From the NCBI RefSeq assembly GCF_025264645.1, contig NZ_CP073696.1, positions 2,728,001-2,792,000 on the forward strand: a stretch of 64,000 bases of DNA, in the 5' to 3' direction. The DNA comes from Edaphobacter lichenicola. Lineage in GTDB: Bacteria; Acidobacteriota; Terriglobia; Terriglobales; Acidobacteriaceae. Position numbers and translations under genes: made by a program. Shown in pieces: positions 1-8,295 of this stretch. Each line of letters starts with the position of its first letter. The first letter of the stretch is position 1. A model generated the notes under the pieces. The model was not told where the DNA came from, searched no databases, and saw only the letters and a program-made list of their open reading frames with translations.

Positions 1-1
1 G

Positions 2-130
2 ATTGCAGCAGACATCATCACGATGAAAGATGGGGTTCTGGTTGAACACTGGGACGTGATCCAGGATGAAGCGACAAAAGAGCAATCGAAAAGCGGCAAT
101 CCAATGTTTGGAAACGCGTTCCCTCAATAG
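2..130 (+). CDS. SnoaL-like / NTF2-fold protein, C-terminal end (partial)
   Basis: This is an open frame entering from the left edge and ending at a TAG at 128-130, giving 42 residues. The tail reads IITMKDGVLVEHWDVIQ followed by a polar end. That matches the last beta strand of SnoaL-like (NTF2-fold) proteins of the polyketide-cyclase-like group, which usually end in 'DGKIVEHWDVIQ'. These small alpha+beta cone proteins are about 130-150 aa, so most of the gene lies outside the window. It sits just upstream of a DUF1330 protein and oxidoreductases, the usual company of such genes. Substrate unknown. Confidence 0.7.
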   Translation: MAADIITMKDGVLVEHWDVIQDEATKEQSKSGNPMFGNAFPQ

Positions 131-195
131 GGCCCGCTCAGGAAACGGTTGGGCGGAAATCCATGCACATATACCACACTCGATGAGGAGTTCGA

Positions 196-483
196 ATGCC
201 TGCATACATTGTATTTACTCGTGAGAAGACGAGGAATCAAGTGGAATATGACGAATACAAGAGTTCCGTGCGCGCGACGCTGGTTGGTCATTCTGCAAAA
301 CTGCTCGCTCTGGGGGGCAACTACGAAGTTTTGGAAGGAGCGGCCACTGAGGGAGTCTTTCTAATGGAATTTCCTTCCTACGATGAAGCCGCAGCGTGGT
401 ATTCCAGTCCAGCGTATCGGGCACTCTCCGTGCATCGCTGGGAAAGCTCAGATCACCGATGCGTGATCTTTGAGGGCGTGTAG
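196..483 (+). CDS. DUF1330 family protein
   Basis: A 95-aa cytoplasmic protein of the DUF1330 family, a dimeric alpha/beta-barrel (ferredoxin-like) fold of unknown chemistry. Diagnostic features are the N-terminal AYIVFTREKT strand, the YDEYK helix start, the GG-YEVLEG turn, the MEFPSYDEAAAWYSSPAY segment and the final R-x-S-x-x-R-x-V strand. The length is normal for the family. It lies between the SnoaL-like gene end and a broken enoate reductase, on the same strand, so it may belong to the same small redox operon. An ATG with GAGGAGTTCGA just upstream supports the start. No signal peptide. Function not known. Confidence 0.85.
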   Translation: MPAYIVFTREKTRNQVEYDEYKSSVRATLVGHSAKLLALGGNYEVLEGAATEGVFLMEFPSYDEAAAWYSSPAYRALSVHRWESSDHRCVIFEGV

Positions 484-612
484 AGCTTCACTCACTAGAC
501 ACAACACAGAGGATAAGCAACTTGGCTGTCAGGTCTGACAATGACAGCGCCTGGCGGGGTTTGCTTCAAGGTCTACCCTCACGAAGTGTGAGTAGTAATT
601 CAGGAACAGAGA

Positions 613-1747
613 ATGAGGAAGCAGATGCACAATCGACTCTTAGAGCCATACCTGTTGGGGGATTTGAACCTTCCGAACAGAATCGTAATGGCACCCTTGA
701 CCCGCACACGCGCGGATAATCCGGGACATATTCCTACAAGCATCATGAGCGTCCGCAGGATTGATTATCAGCGAGGGCGCATGGGTCAGTGAAGCCGGCC
801 AGGGATGGCACGGAGCTCCCGGCATCTACAACGAAAACCAGGGCTTGGCATGGCAGTCCGTGACAAATGCGGTTCATCAACAGGGGGGGCGCATCTTTGC
901 ACAGCTCTGGCATCAAGGGGCCATCTCGCACTCCTCCTTCTTCCCTGATGGCAGGCTGCCCCTCGCGCCCTCCGCCATCAATCCCATCCAGCAAGTGCAT
1001 TTGACTGGAGGATTGGTCAAGACCGAGACTCCCCGGGAGATGACGCTTGCCGACATCTACCAAACCGTAGCGGACTATCGGAGCGCTGCCAGGATCGCAA
1101 AGAATGCGAACTTTGATGGAGTGCAGATACAAGCCGGCTTTCTATATCTAATCAGTCAATTTCTCAACGAGACCACAAACCACCGAACGGATCAATACGG
1201 CGGCAGCATCCCTAATCGTGCGCGTCTTTTGTTCGAGGTGCTCGATGCGGTGCTAGAGGTCTGGCCAAGCGAGCGGGTTGGAGTGAAGACCGGCCCGATG
1301 ACAAATGAGCTCGGCCTATTCAAGTCGGTCGCATCTACCCTCCCGACGTCCGAATATATCTACGAAAGACTCAATCATTACAACCTCTCCCATGTCTTTG
1401 TGATGAGGCAACTGGCTGATCTTGCTGACACGCCAATCGCAGCGCTCGCCGGAGACGCAGTGATCTCCCACTTCAGACAAATCTACTCTGGCTCAATGAT
1501 CTTGAACGTCGGAATCGATGCAGAGCATGCGCGTCAACTCGCAGCAGCAGATGACCGCGTTCTTGTCTCTTTTGGCCGGGAGTACATCGCCAATCCTGAT
1601 CTAGTGGAACGCATCCGCGCAGGTGCCTTGCTCAATGAGCAAAGGCCTGATGGATATTACGGATCTTCTTCCGTCGGCTATACGGACTATCCCTCTCTTG
1701 CAACGGAAGTTGCGGCCGACATTTCGACTACGGAAGTCGTTCAGTAA
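613..1747 (+). pseudogene. Old Yellow Enzyme alkene reductase, disrupted by a ~20-bp deletion
   Basis: This is an FMN-dependent ene-reductase (OYE/NemA family, TIM barrel) broken near its N-terminus. The frame from 613 (or ATG 625, behind AGGAAG) reads through LLEPYLLGDLNLPNRIVMAP and LTRTRADNPGHIPTSIM, then runs out of frame to a stop. The rest is open in another frame from about 746, starting SAGLIISEGAWVS and continuing to the normal end (YTDYPSL). Compared with the intact OYE at 2621-3754, the segment encoding about seven residues (AEYYxQR) is missing. A 20-base loss explains both the gap and the frameshift. Downstream motifs (FGREYIANPDLVERI, DGYYGSSSVGYTDYP) are well preserved, so the lesion may be recent. 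An internal start could give a headless protein of up to 328 aa lacking part of the FMN-binding start. Confidence 0.85.
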
Positions 1748-1803
1748 CTCATCTTCACTTGGTTGAAGTGTGTCTTGGTTGTCACAAACAGAAAAGGAAC
1801 GCT

Positions 1804-2550
1804 ATGCCTGAAACTGTCGTGCTGATTACAGGTGCACTTACGGGTATCGGGCGGGCCACCGCTTTGGCGTATGCCGCAACGGGCGCGCAAATCGTCGTGT
1901 CTGGGCGGCACGAGGTCGCAGGTGGCGACCTTGTCTCCGACTTGCGGAATCTTGGCGTTGAAGCTGAGTTCATCAAGGCCGATGTGAGGCATGAAGAGGA
2001 TATTCGCCATCTTGTCGACAAAACTGTCGCTCGTTTCGGTCACCTCGATATTGCTGTCAACAACGCTGGGACCGAGGGTACTCCGGGCATCATTGCTCAA
2101 CAGACCGCGGAGTCTTACGCCTCCATCTTCGATACCAATGTTCTCGGAACCCTATTGAGTATGAAGCATGAATTGCGGGTAATGATTCCGCAAGGTTCTG
2201 GGAGTATCGTCAATGTGTCTTCCACGTTTGGACGTGCGGGTGGAGCCGGCCTGTCGCTCTATGCTGCAAGCAAGCATGCCGTAGAAGGTCTTACAAAATC
2301 AGCAGCACTTGAATCAGCGGAGACGGGCGTCAGGGTCAACGTCGTTGCTCCTGGACCGGTCGAAACCAGCATGTTAAGTCGCTTAAACACTACGCCCGAA
2401 GGCAAAGGGGATGTCATCTCCCGCGTACCAATGAAACGCATTGGTCAACCCGAGGAAGTTGCACAAACCATTCTGTTTCTGGGATCAATCGCTGCTTCAT
2501 TCATAACAGGCGCTTCGATCGCGGTGGACGGCGGCAAATTAGCCCGCTAG
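1804..2550 (+). CDS. Short-chain dehydrogenase/reductase (SDR)
   Basis: A 248-aa classical SDR, an NAD(P)-dependent oxidoreductase of unknown substrate in the cytoplasm. Visible motifs are the cofactor loop TGALTGIG near residue 9, NNAG near 88, the catalytic Ser in VNVSS near 140, the YAASK catalytic Tyr/Lys pair near 155, and the PG loop (APGPVETSM). The C-terminus ends FITGASIAVDGG as in most SDRs. The start ATG at 1804 is preceded by AAAGGAAC, a good ribosome site; an upstream in-frame start at 1759 lacks one. It lies 56 bp after the broken OYE and 70 bp before an intact OYE, so it probably works on the same carbonyl/enone chemistry. Confidence 0.9.
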   Translation: MPETVVLITGALTGIGRATALAYAATGAQIVVSGRHEVAGGDLVSDLRNLGVEAEFIKADVRHEEDIRHLVDKTVARFGHLDIAVNNAGTEGTPGIIAQQTAESYASIFDTNVLGTLLSMKHELRVMIPQGSGSIVNVSSTFGRAGGAGLSLYAASKHAVEGLTKSAALESAETGVRVNVVAPGPVETSMLSRLNTTPEGKGDVISRVPMKRIGQPEEVAQTILFLGSIAASFITGASIAVDGGKLAR

Positions 2551-2620
2551 TTTCATGGCGGTTTCCTGCTACCAACCGAATAGGCAATCCCAACGTTCGC
2601 TACAATCTCGCGGAGGATTT

Positions 2621-3754
2621 ATGAAAAACGTAACGACACGCAAGCTCTTTACCCCAGTAAACATCGGGCCCATTACTCTCAAGCATCGGGTGGTCATGGC
2701 TCCCCTGACGCGTTCACGGTCGGATGAACCCGGTGACATTCCGGGAGAGTTAATGGCCGAGTATTACACTCAGCGCGCTTCGAATGGCGGACTCATCATC
2801 TCGGAGGGTACAAACATCTCGATCACTAGTCGTGGATGGTACGGAGCTCCCGGAATTTACACGGAGCAGCACGTTGCAGGCTGGAAGAAGATCACGGACG
2901 CTGTACATGCAAAAGGTGGGTTCATGTTTTCCCAACTTTGGCATGTAGGTCGCTCCTCGAATGTTGTGATGACGGAAGGTGCGATGCCGGTCGCGCCCTC
3001 GGTAGACCCTTCATACTGGCTGGATTCTGAGCCCAGCGTCTCTACATCGGGGGGATGGGTAAAGCCGTCACCGCACCGCGCACTTGAAATTGCGAATATC
3101 AAGAGCATCGTCGAGGACTATCGTTTGGCAGCCGTGTGTGCGAAGTCCGCAGGCTTCGATGGAGTCGAGCTTCACGCGGCCAACGGCTACTTACCGGACG
3201 AGTTCCTGCAAGATGGCAGCAACAAACGAACCGATGAGTATGGAGGTTCAGTCCAGAATAGGTGCCGTTTTCTACTTGAAGTGGTCGAGGCTATGGCTTC
3301 GGTATGGGGTGGAGACCGGGTTGCGGTACGGATCGGTCCGAGCGGTAGCTGGAATCAGATGTCCGACAGCAATCCCGCGGCACTATTTGACTACCTCGCT
3401 GCACAGCTCAACCGCTTCGGGCTGGCTTATCTTCACATCGTCGAACCGCGTGTGAAAGGAAACGTGGTCATCAAGGAAGGTCAAGCACCCGTTGCAGCCC
3501 AGGAACTGAGAAAGATATTTAAGGGCAAAATCATTGCGGCGGGGGGCTTTGAAACCGACACAGCTGAAAAGATCGTAGACGAGGGTGATGCTGATCTCGT
3601 CGCTTTCGGGCGCCACTTCCTCTCGAACCCCGATCTCCCGATGCGAATTGAGAAGGGCCTTCCATTGAACGACTACGACCGCAGCACGTTTTACACTTTC
3701 GCTGCCAAAGGATATACCGACTACCCGTTTTATCAAGAGCAGCATGCAAGCTAA
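2621..3754 (+). CDS. Old Yellow Enzyme family alkene reductase
   Basis: A 377-aa FMN-dependent alkene (enoate) reductase of the OYE/NemA family. It would reduce activated C=C bonds such as enones, N-ethylmaleimide or nitro compounds with NAD(P)H. Visible landmarks are LFTPVNIGPITLKHRVVMAP at the start of the barrel, the LTRSRSD loop, ISEGT, QLWHVGR, and the substrate-binding HAANGYLPDEFLQ motif (His, Asn, then the Tyr proton donor). The phosphate-binding end AAGGFE then DADLVAFGRHFLSNPDLP follows. The start at 2621 has a strong CGGAGGA site eight bases upstream; earlier in-frame codons lack one. It is the intact paralogue of the broken OYE at 613-1747 and follows the SDR by 70 bp, probably in one operon. 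Confidence 0.93.
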   Translation: MKNVTTRKLFTPVNIGPITLKHRVVMAPLTRSRSDEPGDIPGELMAEYYTQRASNGGLIISEGTNISITSRGWYGAPGIYTEQHVAGWKKITDAVHAKGGFMFSQLWHVGRSSNVVMTEGAMPVAPSVDPSYWLDSEPSVSTSGGWVKPSPHRALEIANIKSIVEDYRLAAVCAKSAGFDGVELHAANGYLPDEFLQDGSNKRTDEYGGSVQNRCRFLLEVVEAMASVWGGDRVAVRIGPSGSWNQMSDSNPAALFDYLAAQLNRFGLAYLHIVEPRVKGNVVIKEGQAPVAAQELRKIFKGKIIAAGGFETDTAEKIVDEGDADLVAFGRHFLSNPDLPMRIEKGLPLNDYDRSTFYTFAAKGYTDYPFYQEQHAS

Positions 3755-3761
3755 ACACCTT

Positions 3762-3926
3762 AGCGGATCGATCCGGGTCGGGATTGTGGGTGTCGGAAAC
3801 TGAGCCCGGTATAGACACATCCCGGCGCTCAGCTTCCGAGAGGCCGTTGTGATGCATCGACTCATTGACCTGATCCAACTAGCATCCGTAACCGGTCAGA
3901 GACAGGCGTTTGAGCTAAACATTTAG
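3762..3926 (+). pseudogene. Collapsed Gfo/Idh/MocA oxidoreductase remnant
   Basis: A 55-codon trace of an NAD(P)-dependent sugar-type dehydrogenase. The N-terminal Rossmann start IRVGIVGVGN is followed by TGA (where homologues have Trp), then ARYRHIPAL, typical of Gfo/Idh/MocA proteins. The frame then jumps directly to what looks like the normal C-terminus of such proteins (SFREAVVMHRLIDLIQ then TGQRQ) and stops at 3924-3926. The whole middle, expected to be about 300 codons, is gone without loss of frame. It lies 7 bp after the OYE stop. I read this as an internal deletion plus one nonsense change. The match is from memory of the family, not from a search. Confidence 0.6.
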
Positions 3927-3995
3927 ACATCCCCGTTCCAATGAACCAATAGACGACCCGCAACAAAAGCCGAATCAACAGCTTGGAGACATTTC

Positions 3996-4235
3996 ATGCC
4001 AGAAGTTCACGGTTACGCGGCACAATCAGCCACCAGTCCACTGTTGCCGTTCTCCTTTTTTCGTCGAGAGATTCGGCAGAATGATTTGAGGATCGACGTT
4101 CTGTTTTCTGGCGTCTGCCACTCTGATATACACACCGCACACGGCGATTGGGACGGAAGCATCTATCCCCACGGCACGGTCTACCCATGCGTTCCGGGAC
4201 ACGAGATTGTTGGGCGCGTAATCGAGATAGGTTCC
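3996..4235 (+). pseudogene. Zinc alcohol dehydrogenase N-terminus, truncated at the T4SS junction
   Basis: The first about 80 residues of a cinnamyl-alcohol-dehydrogenase-like (YahK/AdhC type) NADPH aldehyde reductase: MPEVHGYAAQSATSPLLPF, then the catalytic-zinc motif GVCHSDIHTA and VYPCVPGHEIVGRVIEIGS. Homology ends abruptly at about 4235; after that the frame reads antisense to a minus-strand type IV secretion gene and stops at 4373. The structural-zinc cysteines, the Rossmann domain and about 270 residues are missing. GACATTTC lies before the ATG, with GGAGAC at 3984. It belongs functionally with the OYE/SDR genes upstream. The break marks the left end of the inserted T4SS segment. Confidence 0.85.
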
Positions 4236-4508
4236 CGCCGTCTCTCCGAACATGCTGGCGACGTTCATATTTTCGAGCTTGGTGAGAGCCGTCTGCCACT
4301 GCTGTTTTACCGAGAAGTGCTCGACGTTGCTTTGAATGGTTTTGAGCTGGTTGAGAGCCGTTGTGGCCTGTGAGACGAGGCTGGCATAGCTGGTTGGGTC
4401 AAAAACGATGTCGCCTACACCGAAGATCGCGAAGCTGGGGGTGGCAGTCGCCAGAACCAGGCTTCCAACGATGAGGTACTTCTTGTGCTTTGTCATGGTT
4501 AACTTCAT
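4236..4508 (-). pseudogene. VirB5/TrbJ-like conjugal transfer protein, 3' truncated
   Basis: The N-terminus of a periplasmic minor-pilus component of the P-type T4SS. The start at 4508 (MKLTMTKHKK) is preceded by CAGGAG. A signal peptide follows (LIVGSLVLATATPSFA), then IFGVGDIVFDPTSYASLVSQ and a predicted helical stretch TTALNQLKTIQSNVEHF, as in TrbJ/VirB5 proteins, which coat pilus tips. Recognisable sequence ends near MFGETAG at about 4236. The frame continues to 4026 only because it reads antisense through the alcohol dehydrogenase. Family members are usually about 250 aa, so roughly two thirds are lost. It lies 62 bp downstream of the VirB10/TrbI gene in the same operon. Confidence 0.7.
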
Positions 4509-4569
4509 ACGGACTCCTGACATTGGGTTGAGGGTTAGCAGCATTCAGAGCAGGTGGCGTCCATCCGCT

Positions 4570-5895
4570 CTAAAGGGTTGAGTCGACGCGGTGTTCCGCG
4601 TAAGACGGAATCAAAATGTCTCTCCCCACATACACGCGGGCACGGGAACCCTCCTTCAGGGTGATGATGGGAAGGCGATTCAGGAAATGATTGAGGACCT
4701 GCTCTCCCTCTTCGGCCATTTGCCCCGAGATCCCATTGCGGATCTGGGTAGACGGAGAGAGGATGCTGCCGTCGTTCCCGATTTGTGCGAGTCCGCCCAA
4801 CCCACCGAGCGCGGCCGCAGCGGCAAAAGCCTGTAGGTAGCCGTGGTCGACATTAGTAGCTAGGCCGGTCGTTCCGAGGGGATCAAGGCCAATATATTTA
4901 TCGAAATCCAGTGAAAATCCATCTGGGCAGACGGCGCGATGGAACGTGACGAACATCTTTCGCTGTTGGGCGTTTCCAACACTCTGAACTGTGCCAATCA
5001 GCCTGGTGCCTTGAGGCATAAGAAGCTGCTGATGATCGTGAGAGTAATAATCGGTGGTCAGCATGATCAGGATTGGTCCAGTCAGCCCACCGTCGATGTG
5101 ATTCGTGACGACGCCCTCCAAAACCGTTCCCTCGAAGACTCGGTATAAACGCCCCTGATAAGCGTCGAAGTCGTACCCGGCCATCGGATTGGTCTTAACG
5201 TCGGCCTTGGCAGGCTGGTCGAAAGCGACCTGCGAAGGGTTCGGCTTTGCTCCGCCAGTCGCGACGCCAGTCGCAGTGGCCGTCTCTACTGTCACCTTGT
5301 TCGGAGCCTCTTCGCGTTCACCAAGCACGCCGGCGGGCGGTTGGTTAGTCTCCGTGGACGCTCCCCCCGCGCGCGCGAAGTCGATAGCAACCGTATCGCT
5401 ATTGATAGCGTCTTGCTGTTGTTTCTCGCGAGCAAGCGCCTTTTGTTTGGCCTCGGCTTGCACTTGCGACACGTTCGACGTCTGACTCGGAGCGTTGGGG
5501 CTATCGCCATAGATCGCCGCCCGCTGAGCCGGCGTCATCGGCGGCGCACCCGATGCTTCCGGGCCGGGTACGGCTTGTGCCGCCTGGAGTTGCTGCATCG
5601 CAGCAGCTAACTCCCGCTGGCGCTGCTGATCCTCGGCATCCCGTCGCGCCTGCAACTGCTGCTGTGTTTCGAAGCTATTGACCTGGGCTGCGTTAGGGGC
5701 GGATGGTCGCATCGGCAACGCACTCGCTGGAGCGGCCTTCTTATTTCCGCTTACCAAGCTGGAGAGATTGGCAATGCCGATCACTGCAACGATGGCAACG
5801 AGAGCAATAATGACCGGCGCACCCTTACGCAGCGGTGGCTTGACTTCCAATTGCTCCGGGATAGTGGCGGCGGAACTCTGAGTCGGCTCTTCCAT
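4570..5895 (-). CDS. Type IV secretion protein VirB10/TrbI
   Basis: A 441-aa VirB10/TrbI-family protein, the scaffold that spans inner and outer membranes in conjugative T4SS. There is a short cytoplasmic N-terminus, one membrane helix at about residues 28-49 (PVIIALVAIVAVIGIANL), a long Gln/Ala/Pro-rich periplasmic linker, and the conserved C-terminal beta-barrel domain. That domain contains FEGTVLEGVVTNHIDGGLTG, GTRLIGTVQSVGNAQQRKMF and FHRAVCPDGFSLDFDKYIG, then a hydrophobic antenna region (LQAFAAAAALGGLGGLAQIG). The start ATG has GAGGAAA upstream and lies 2 bp after the VirB9 stop, implying translational coupling. It looks intact although its operon is truncated on both sides. Confidence 0.9.
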   Translation of the reverse strand: MEEPTQSSAATIPEQLEVKPPLRKGAPVIIALVAIVAVIGIANLSSLVSGNKKAAPASALPMRPSAPNAAQVNSFETQQQLQARRDAEDQQRQRELAAAMQQLQAAQAVPGPEASGAPPMTPAQRAAIYGDSPNAPSQTSNVSQVQAEAKQKALAREKQQQDAINSDTVAIDFARAGGASTETNQPPAGVLGEREEAPNKVTVETATATGVATGGAKPNPSQVAFDQPAKADVKTNPMAGYDFDAYQGRLYRVFEGTVLEGVVTNHIDGGLTGPILIMLTTDYYSHDHQQLLMPQGTRLIGTVQSVGNAQQRKMFVTFHRAVCPDGFSLDFDKYIGLDPLGTTGLATNVDHGYLQAFAAAAALGGLGGLAQIGNDGSILSPSTQIRNGISGQMAEEGEQVLNHFLNRLPIITLKEGSRARVYVGRDILIPSYAEHRVDSTL

Positions 5896-5897
5896 GG

Positions 5898-6734
5898 CTA
5901 TTTCCTCTCCGTGACGCGGCTGAACTCCACCTTCTGTTTGCCGATGGCGAGATACCCGTTCTCCAACTGCTTTGGCACGGTATAGAGACCATCGCTGTAG
6001 TCGAAGTTGATAAGGGAGCCTTTCTTGTCTTTCAGTTCATAGAGTGCCGGGGTTTCCTGAAACTGGCCGCGCAGGTATGTGAATTTGTCGTCACGCCATA
6101 TCTCCTGCAGTCCTAGTTCCTTTGCCTTCTTCTGATCCCAGACAAAATCGAAATGGAGGCTCCCGGGATACTGGCTTCGATATTGCTCGGCCTTGGTTTC
6201 CTCCGCTTTTCGCTCGGCGGCTTCCGCGGCCTTCGCGGTTGCCGCTTCCTGCTTGACTTTGTCCAGCTCGGCAGCGGGAACGAAGACGGGCAGTTCGGCG
6301 AGCTTGTCCTTTGCAGCTTTGTCACCCGGCGCAATGAATACCTTCGAATCGAAGTGGGGATCTTCCTCGTTCGAAATCTCGCGCAACTGAAGGGTGTATT
6401 CATTGCCGTGGTCCGAGACGATGTGAATGTCGGTCGAGCTGTTCGCAACCTTCGGCTTGATGCTGATAAATCGGCTTGCCACATGTCCGCCGTCGAAGAC
6501 CCAATCGACAGTGTCACCCCCGAAAACTGTGGCGATCTTTTCCTCTATCGGCAAAAGGATTAGCGTCGATTGCAAGAGACTGGCGCGAATCACGGGTGGC
6601 GTGGCTGATTCGGTGACCGTGACTGTGCGCGGAGCGCTCGGCTCAAGGCGATGCGGTGCCGTGGAGGCAAAACTGAGGCTAGAAGAACCGAGGGCAAGTC
6701 CACAGGCGACGAAGATGGGAATCGGTGGCTTCAC
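5898..6734 (-). CDS. Type IV secretion protein VirB9/TrbG
   Basis: A 278-aa VirB9/TrbG/CagX-type outer-membrane complex subunit with an N-terminal signal peptide (IFVACGLALGSSSLSFAS). A beta domain follows (LLPIEEKIATVFGGD...GGHVASRFISIKPK), then a charged Ala/Lys/Glu linker at about 165-190 and a C-terminal domain with FDFVWDQKKAKELGLQEIW, TYLRGQFQETPALYELKD and GLYTVPKQLENGYLAIGKQK. This layout is standard for VirB9. It begins with GTG at 6734, preceded by AAAGGA. It is 33 bp downstream of the VirB4 gene and almost overlaps the VirB10 gene. The partner is VirB10; together with a VirB7 lipoprotein (not seen here) they form the outer ring. Confidence 0.88.
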   Translation of the reverse strand: MKPPIPIFVACGLALGSSSLSFASTAPHRLEPSAPRTVTVTESATPPVIRASLLQSTLILLPIEEKIATVFGGDTVDWVFDGGHVASRFISIKPKVANSSTDIHIVSDHGNEYTLQLREISNEEDPHFDSKVFIAPGDKAAKDKLAELPVFVPAAELDKVKQEAATAKAAEAAERKAEETKAEQYRSQYPGSLHFDFVWDQKKAKELGLQEIWRDDKFTYLRGQFQETPALYELKDKKGSLINFDYSDGLYTVPKQLENGYLAIGKQKVEFSRVTERK

Positions 6735-6767
6735 AATGAGTCCTTTCGGTTGAGCGTTGAGTGGTGG

Positions 6768-8255
6768 TCAGATAGGCTCACCTTGGGCAAACCGGGCGAT
6801 ACCGTCGGACAGTCCGTACTTTTCGATCAATCTCGTCCGCCTGACGCGATCCTTTGGCTTGGTAGAAAACGTTGCGTAGCTTCGGCTGTCAAGGTTGAGG
6901 GTGACAACCTTCGTAAGACCGTCGCGCCGTATGTACAGCCCTTCGCGATCCTGCAGGCTTTCGAAGAGAGCAATCTGCTGGTCGTTCATTTTGAAGAGTT
7001 CTGCGTATCGCATGCGGTTGAAGGTTGCGTCTTTGAGGAACAAGAAAGATGTGCAAGAGTTGACGATGCTGTCCGCATTCGCTCCGAGGTCGTCGGCCGA
7101 CTGCCCAATCATGGTGACGCCGCCGAGATTCTTGCGAACCGTCTTGATGGAGGCAAGCGCTCCCTCAAGGAGCTGCTTGTTCTTCATAGAGGAGAAGATC
7201 TCTTCGATCAGGATGTGCTTCGGTACACCAAGATTGGCAGGGTTATAGAGCACATCATTGATTCGGCGAAGAAGCCATACCATTAGGGGTTCGATCAAGT
7301 CGGCATACTGCTCGTTGTTCACTCCCTGGAAGTCGAAGCACTGAACGCGCGACAGTGAGAGGCTGTCTTCGACGTTGTCGAAGACAGCGTTATAGACTCC
7401 CTTACCAACCCACTTCGAGAGGTAGCGGTCGAGCTTTTTGGGCAGGAAGAGATTCGACAAGCGCCGGTTCTCTGGGTCAAGCAGGTACATATCCTGCACG
7501 GCCTTGTGAATCACATCATCGTCTTCCGGCTCTAGCTCAGCTCCGCCGTTCTTCAACAGGAGCTTCACGAAGGAGTAGAGGAACTTGATATTGCTCTCAG
7601 TGGGCTCAAGGCCAAACGGGTTCACGCGGGGCCCATCTTTGCCGACCCGGTCGACTCTTCCGCCGTAGAGCTCCACTACACTCTCGTAGCTTCCGCCGAT
7701 GTCGAAGATGTAGGTGAACCCGCCGTATTTCTGTTCAAGGGAGATAATTTGATTGCCATGAACCGACTTGCCTGTGCCTGTCGGTCCAATGATGAGCATG
7801 ACGCGAACGCCGTCCACATACACGTCCTGAAAAAATGGCGTCCGTGTGCGGGTCTCGAGGACGTTTAGGTATTCAGAGTCAAGGTCCTCTGAGTGGAGAT
7901 GACCAAGATGCGGAGCGAACACAGAGGAGAGGCGAGCGTGATGGTCTTCTGCCAGCCAAAGCGGGAAGACGTTGAACTTGTGGTTGCCGGGGAACATCGC
8001 GTAGAACGCCGACAGGTTCCCGAGCGTCTCTTCCATCACCTGTGCGCGCGCATCCACAAAGACGCGATGAACAGCCGGTACCGTATCCCGGAGTTGTTCC
8101 GTGCTTCGAGCGGCCAACAATAGGCGCAGGGAAAACTCCCCTTGCGCTTTCTTGTCGAGGGCCCGGATGACTTCACTCAAGTCATCGACATTGCTGTTCG
8201 CGGCCTTTGCTCCTGCTCCCGCTTCGAGAGAGGCGGTATCCCGGCCGCTCATCAC
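6768..8255 (-). CDS. VirB4/TrbE conjugal transfer ATPase, 5' truncated
   Basis: The C-terminal ATPase half of VirB4, the inner-membrane motor of T4SS. Walker A is GPTGTGKS (residues 157-164 from ATG 8255). Later motifs are FDIGGSYESVVELYGG, VNPFGLEPTE, the Walker B region HILIEEIFSSMKN and IGQSADDLGANADSIVNSC, as in VirB4. Family members are about 800 aa; only 495 are here. The same frame is open and VirB4-like upstream of ATG 8255 to about 8290 (SIPAAKATRV before the Met), so the true start is lost at the junction with the HipA fragment and the ATG at 8255 is internal. The Walker motifs look intact, but the N-terminal membrane-associated domain is absent, so function is doubtful. Confidence 0.85.
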   Translation of the reverse strand: MMSGRDTASLEAGAGAKAANSNVDDLSEVIRALDKKAQGEFSLRLLLAARSTEQLRDTVPAVHRVFVDARAQVMEETLGNLSAFYAMFPGNHKFNVFPLWLAEDHHARLSSVFAPHLGHLHSEDLDSEYLNVLETRTRTPFFQDVYVDGVRVMLIIGPTGTGKSVHGNQIISLEQKYGGFTYIFDIGGSYESVVELYGGRVDRVGKDGPRVNPFGLEPTESNIKFLYSFVKLLLKNGGAELEPEDDDVIHKAVQDMYLLDPENRRLSNLFLPKKLDRYLSKWVGKGVYNAVFDNVEDSLSLSRVQCFDFQGVNNEQYADLIEPLMVWLLRRINDVLYNPANLGVPKHILIEEIFSSMKNKQLLEGALASIKTVRKNLGGVTMIGQSADDLGANADSIVNSCTSFLFLKDATFNRMRYAELFKMNDQQIALFESLQDREGLYIRRDGLTKVVTLNLDSRSYATFSTKPKDRVRRTRLIEKYGLSDGIARFAQGEPI

Positions 8256-8295
8256 TCGGGTGGCTTTGGCCGCCGGAATTGAAATGTCGCCTTGT

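Noticed and set aside
6651..7286. 211-residue open frame on the plus strand
   Set aside because: It is antisense to VirB9 and VirB4, which have clear family motifs; composition is not protein-like.
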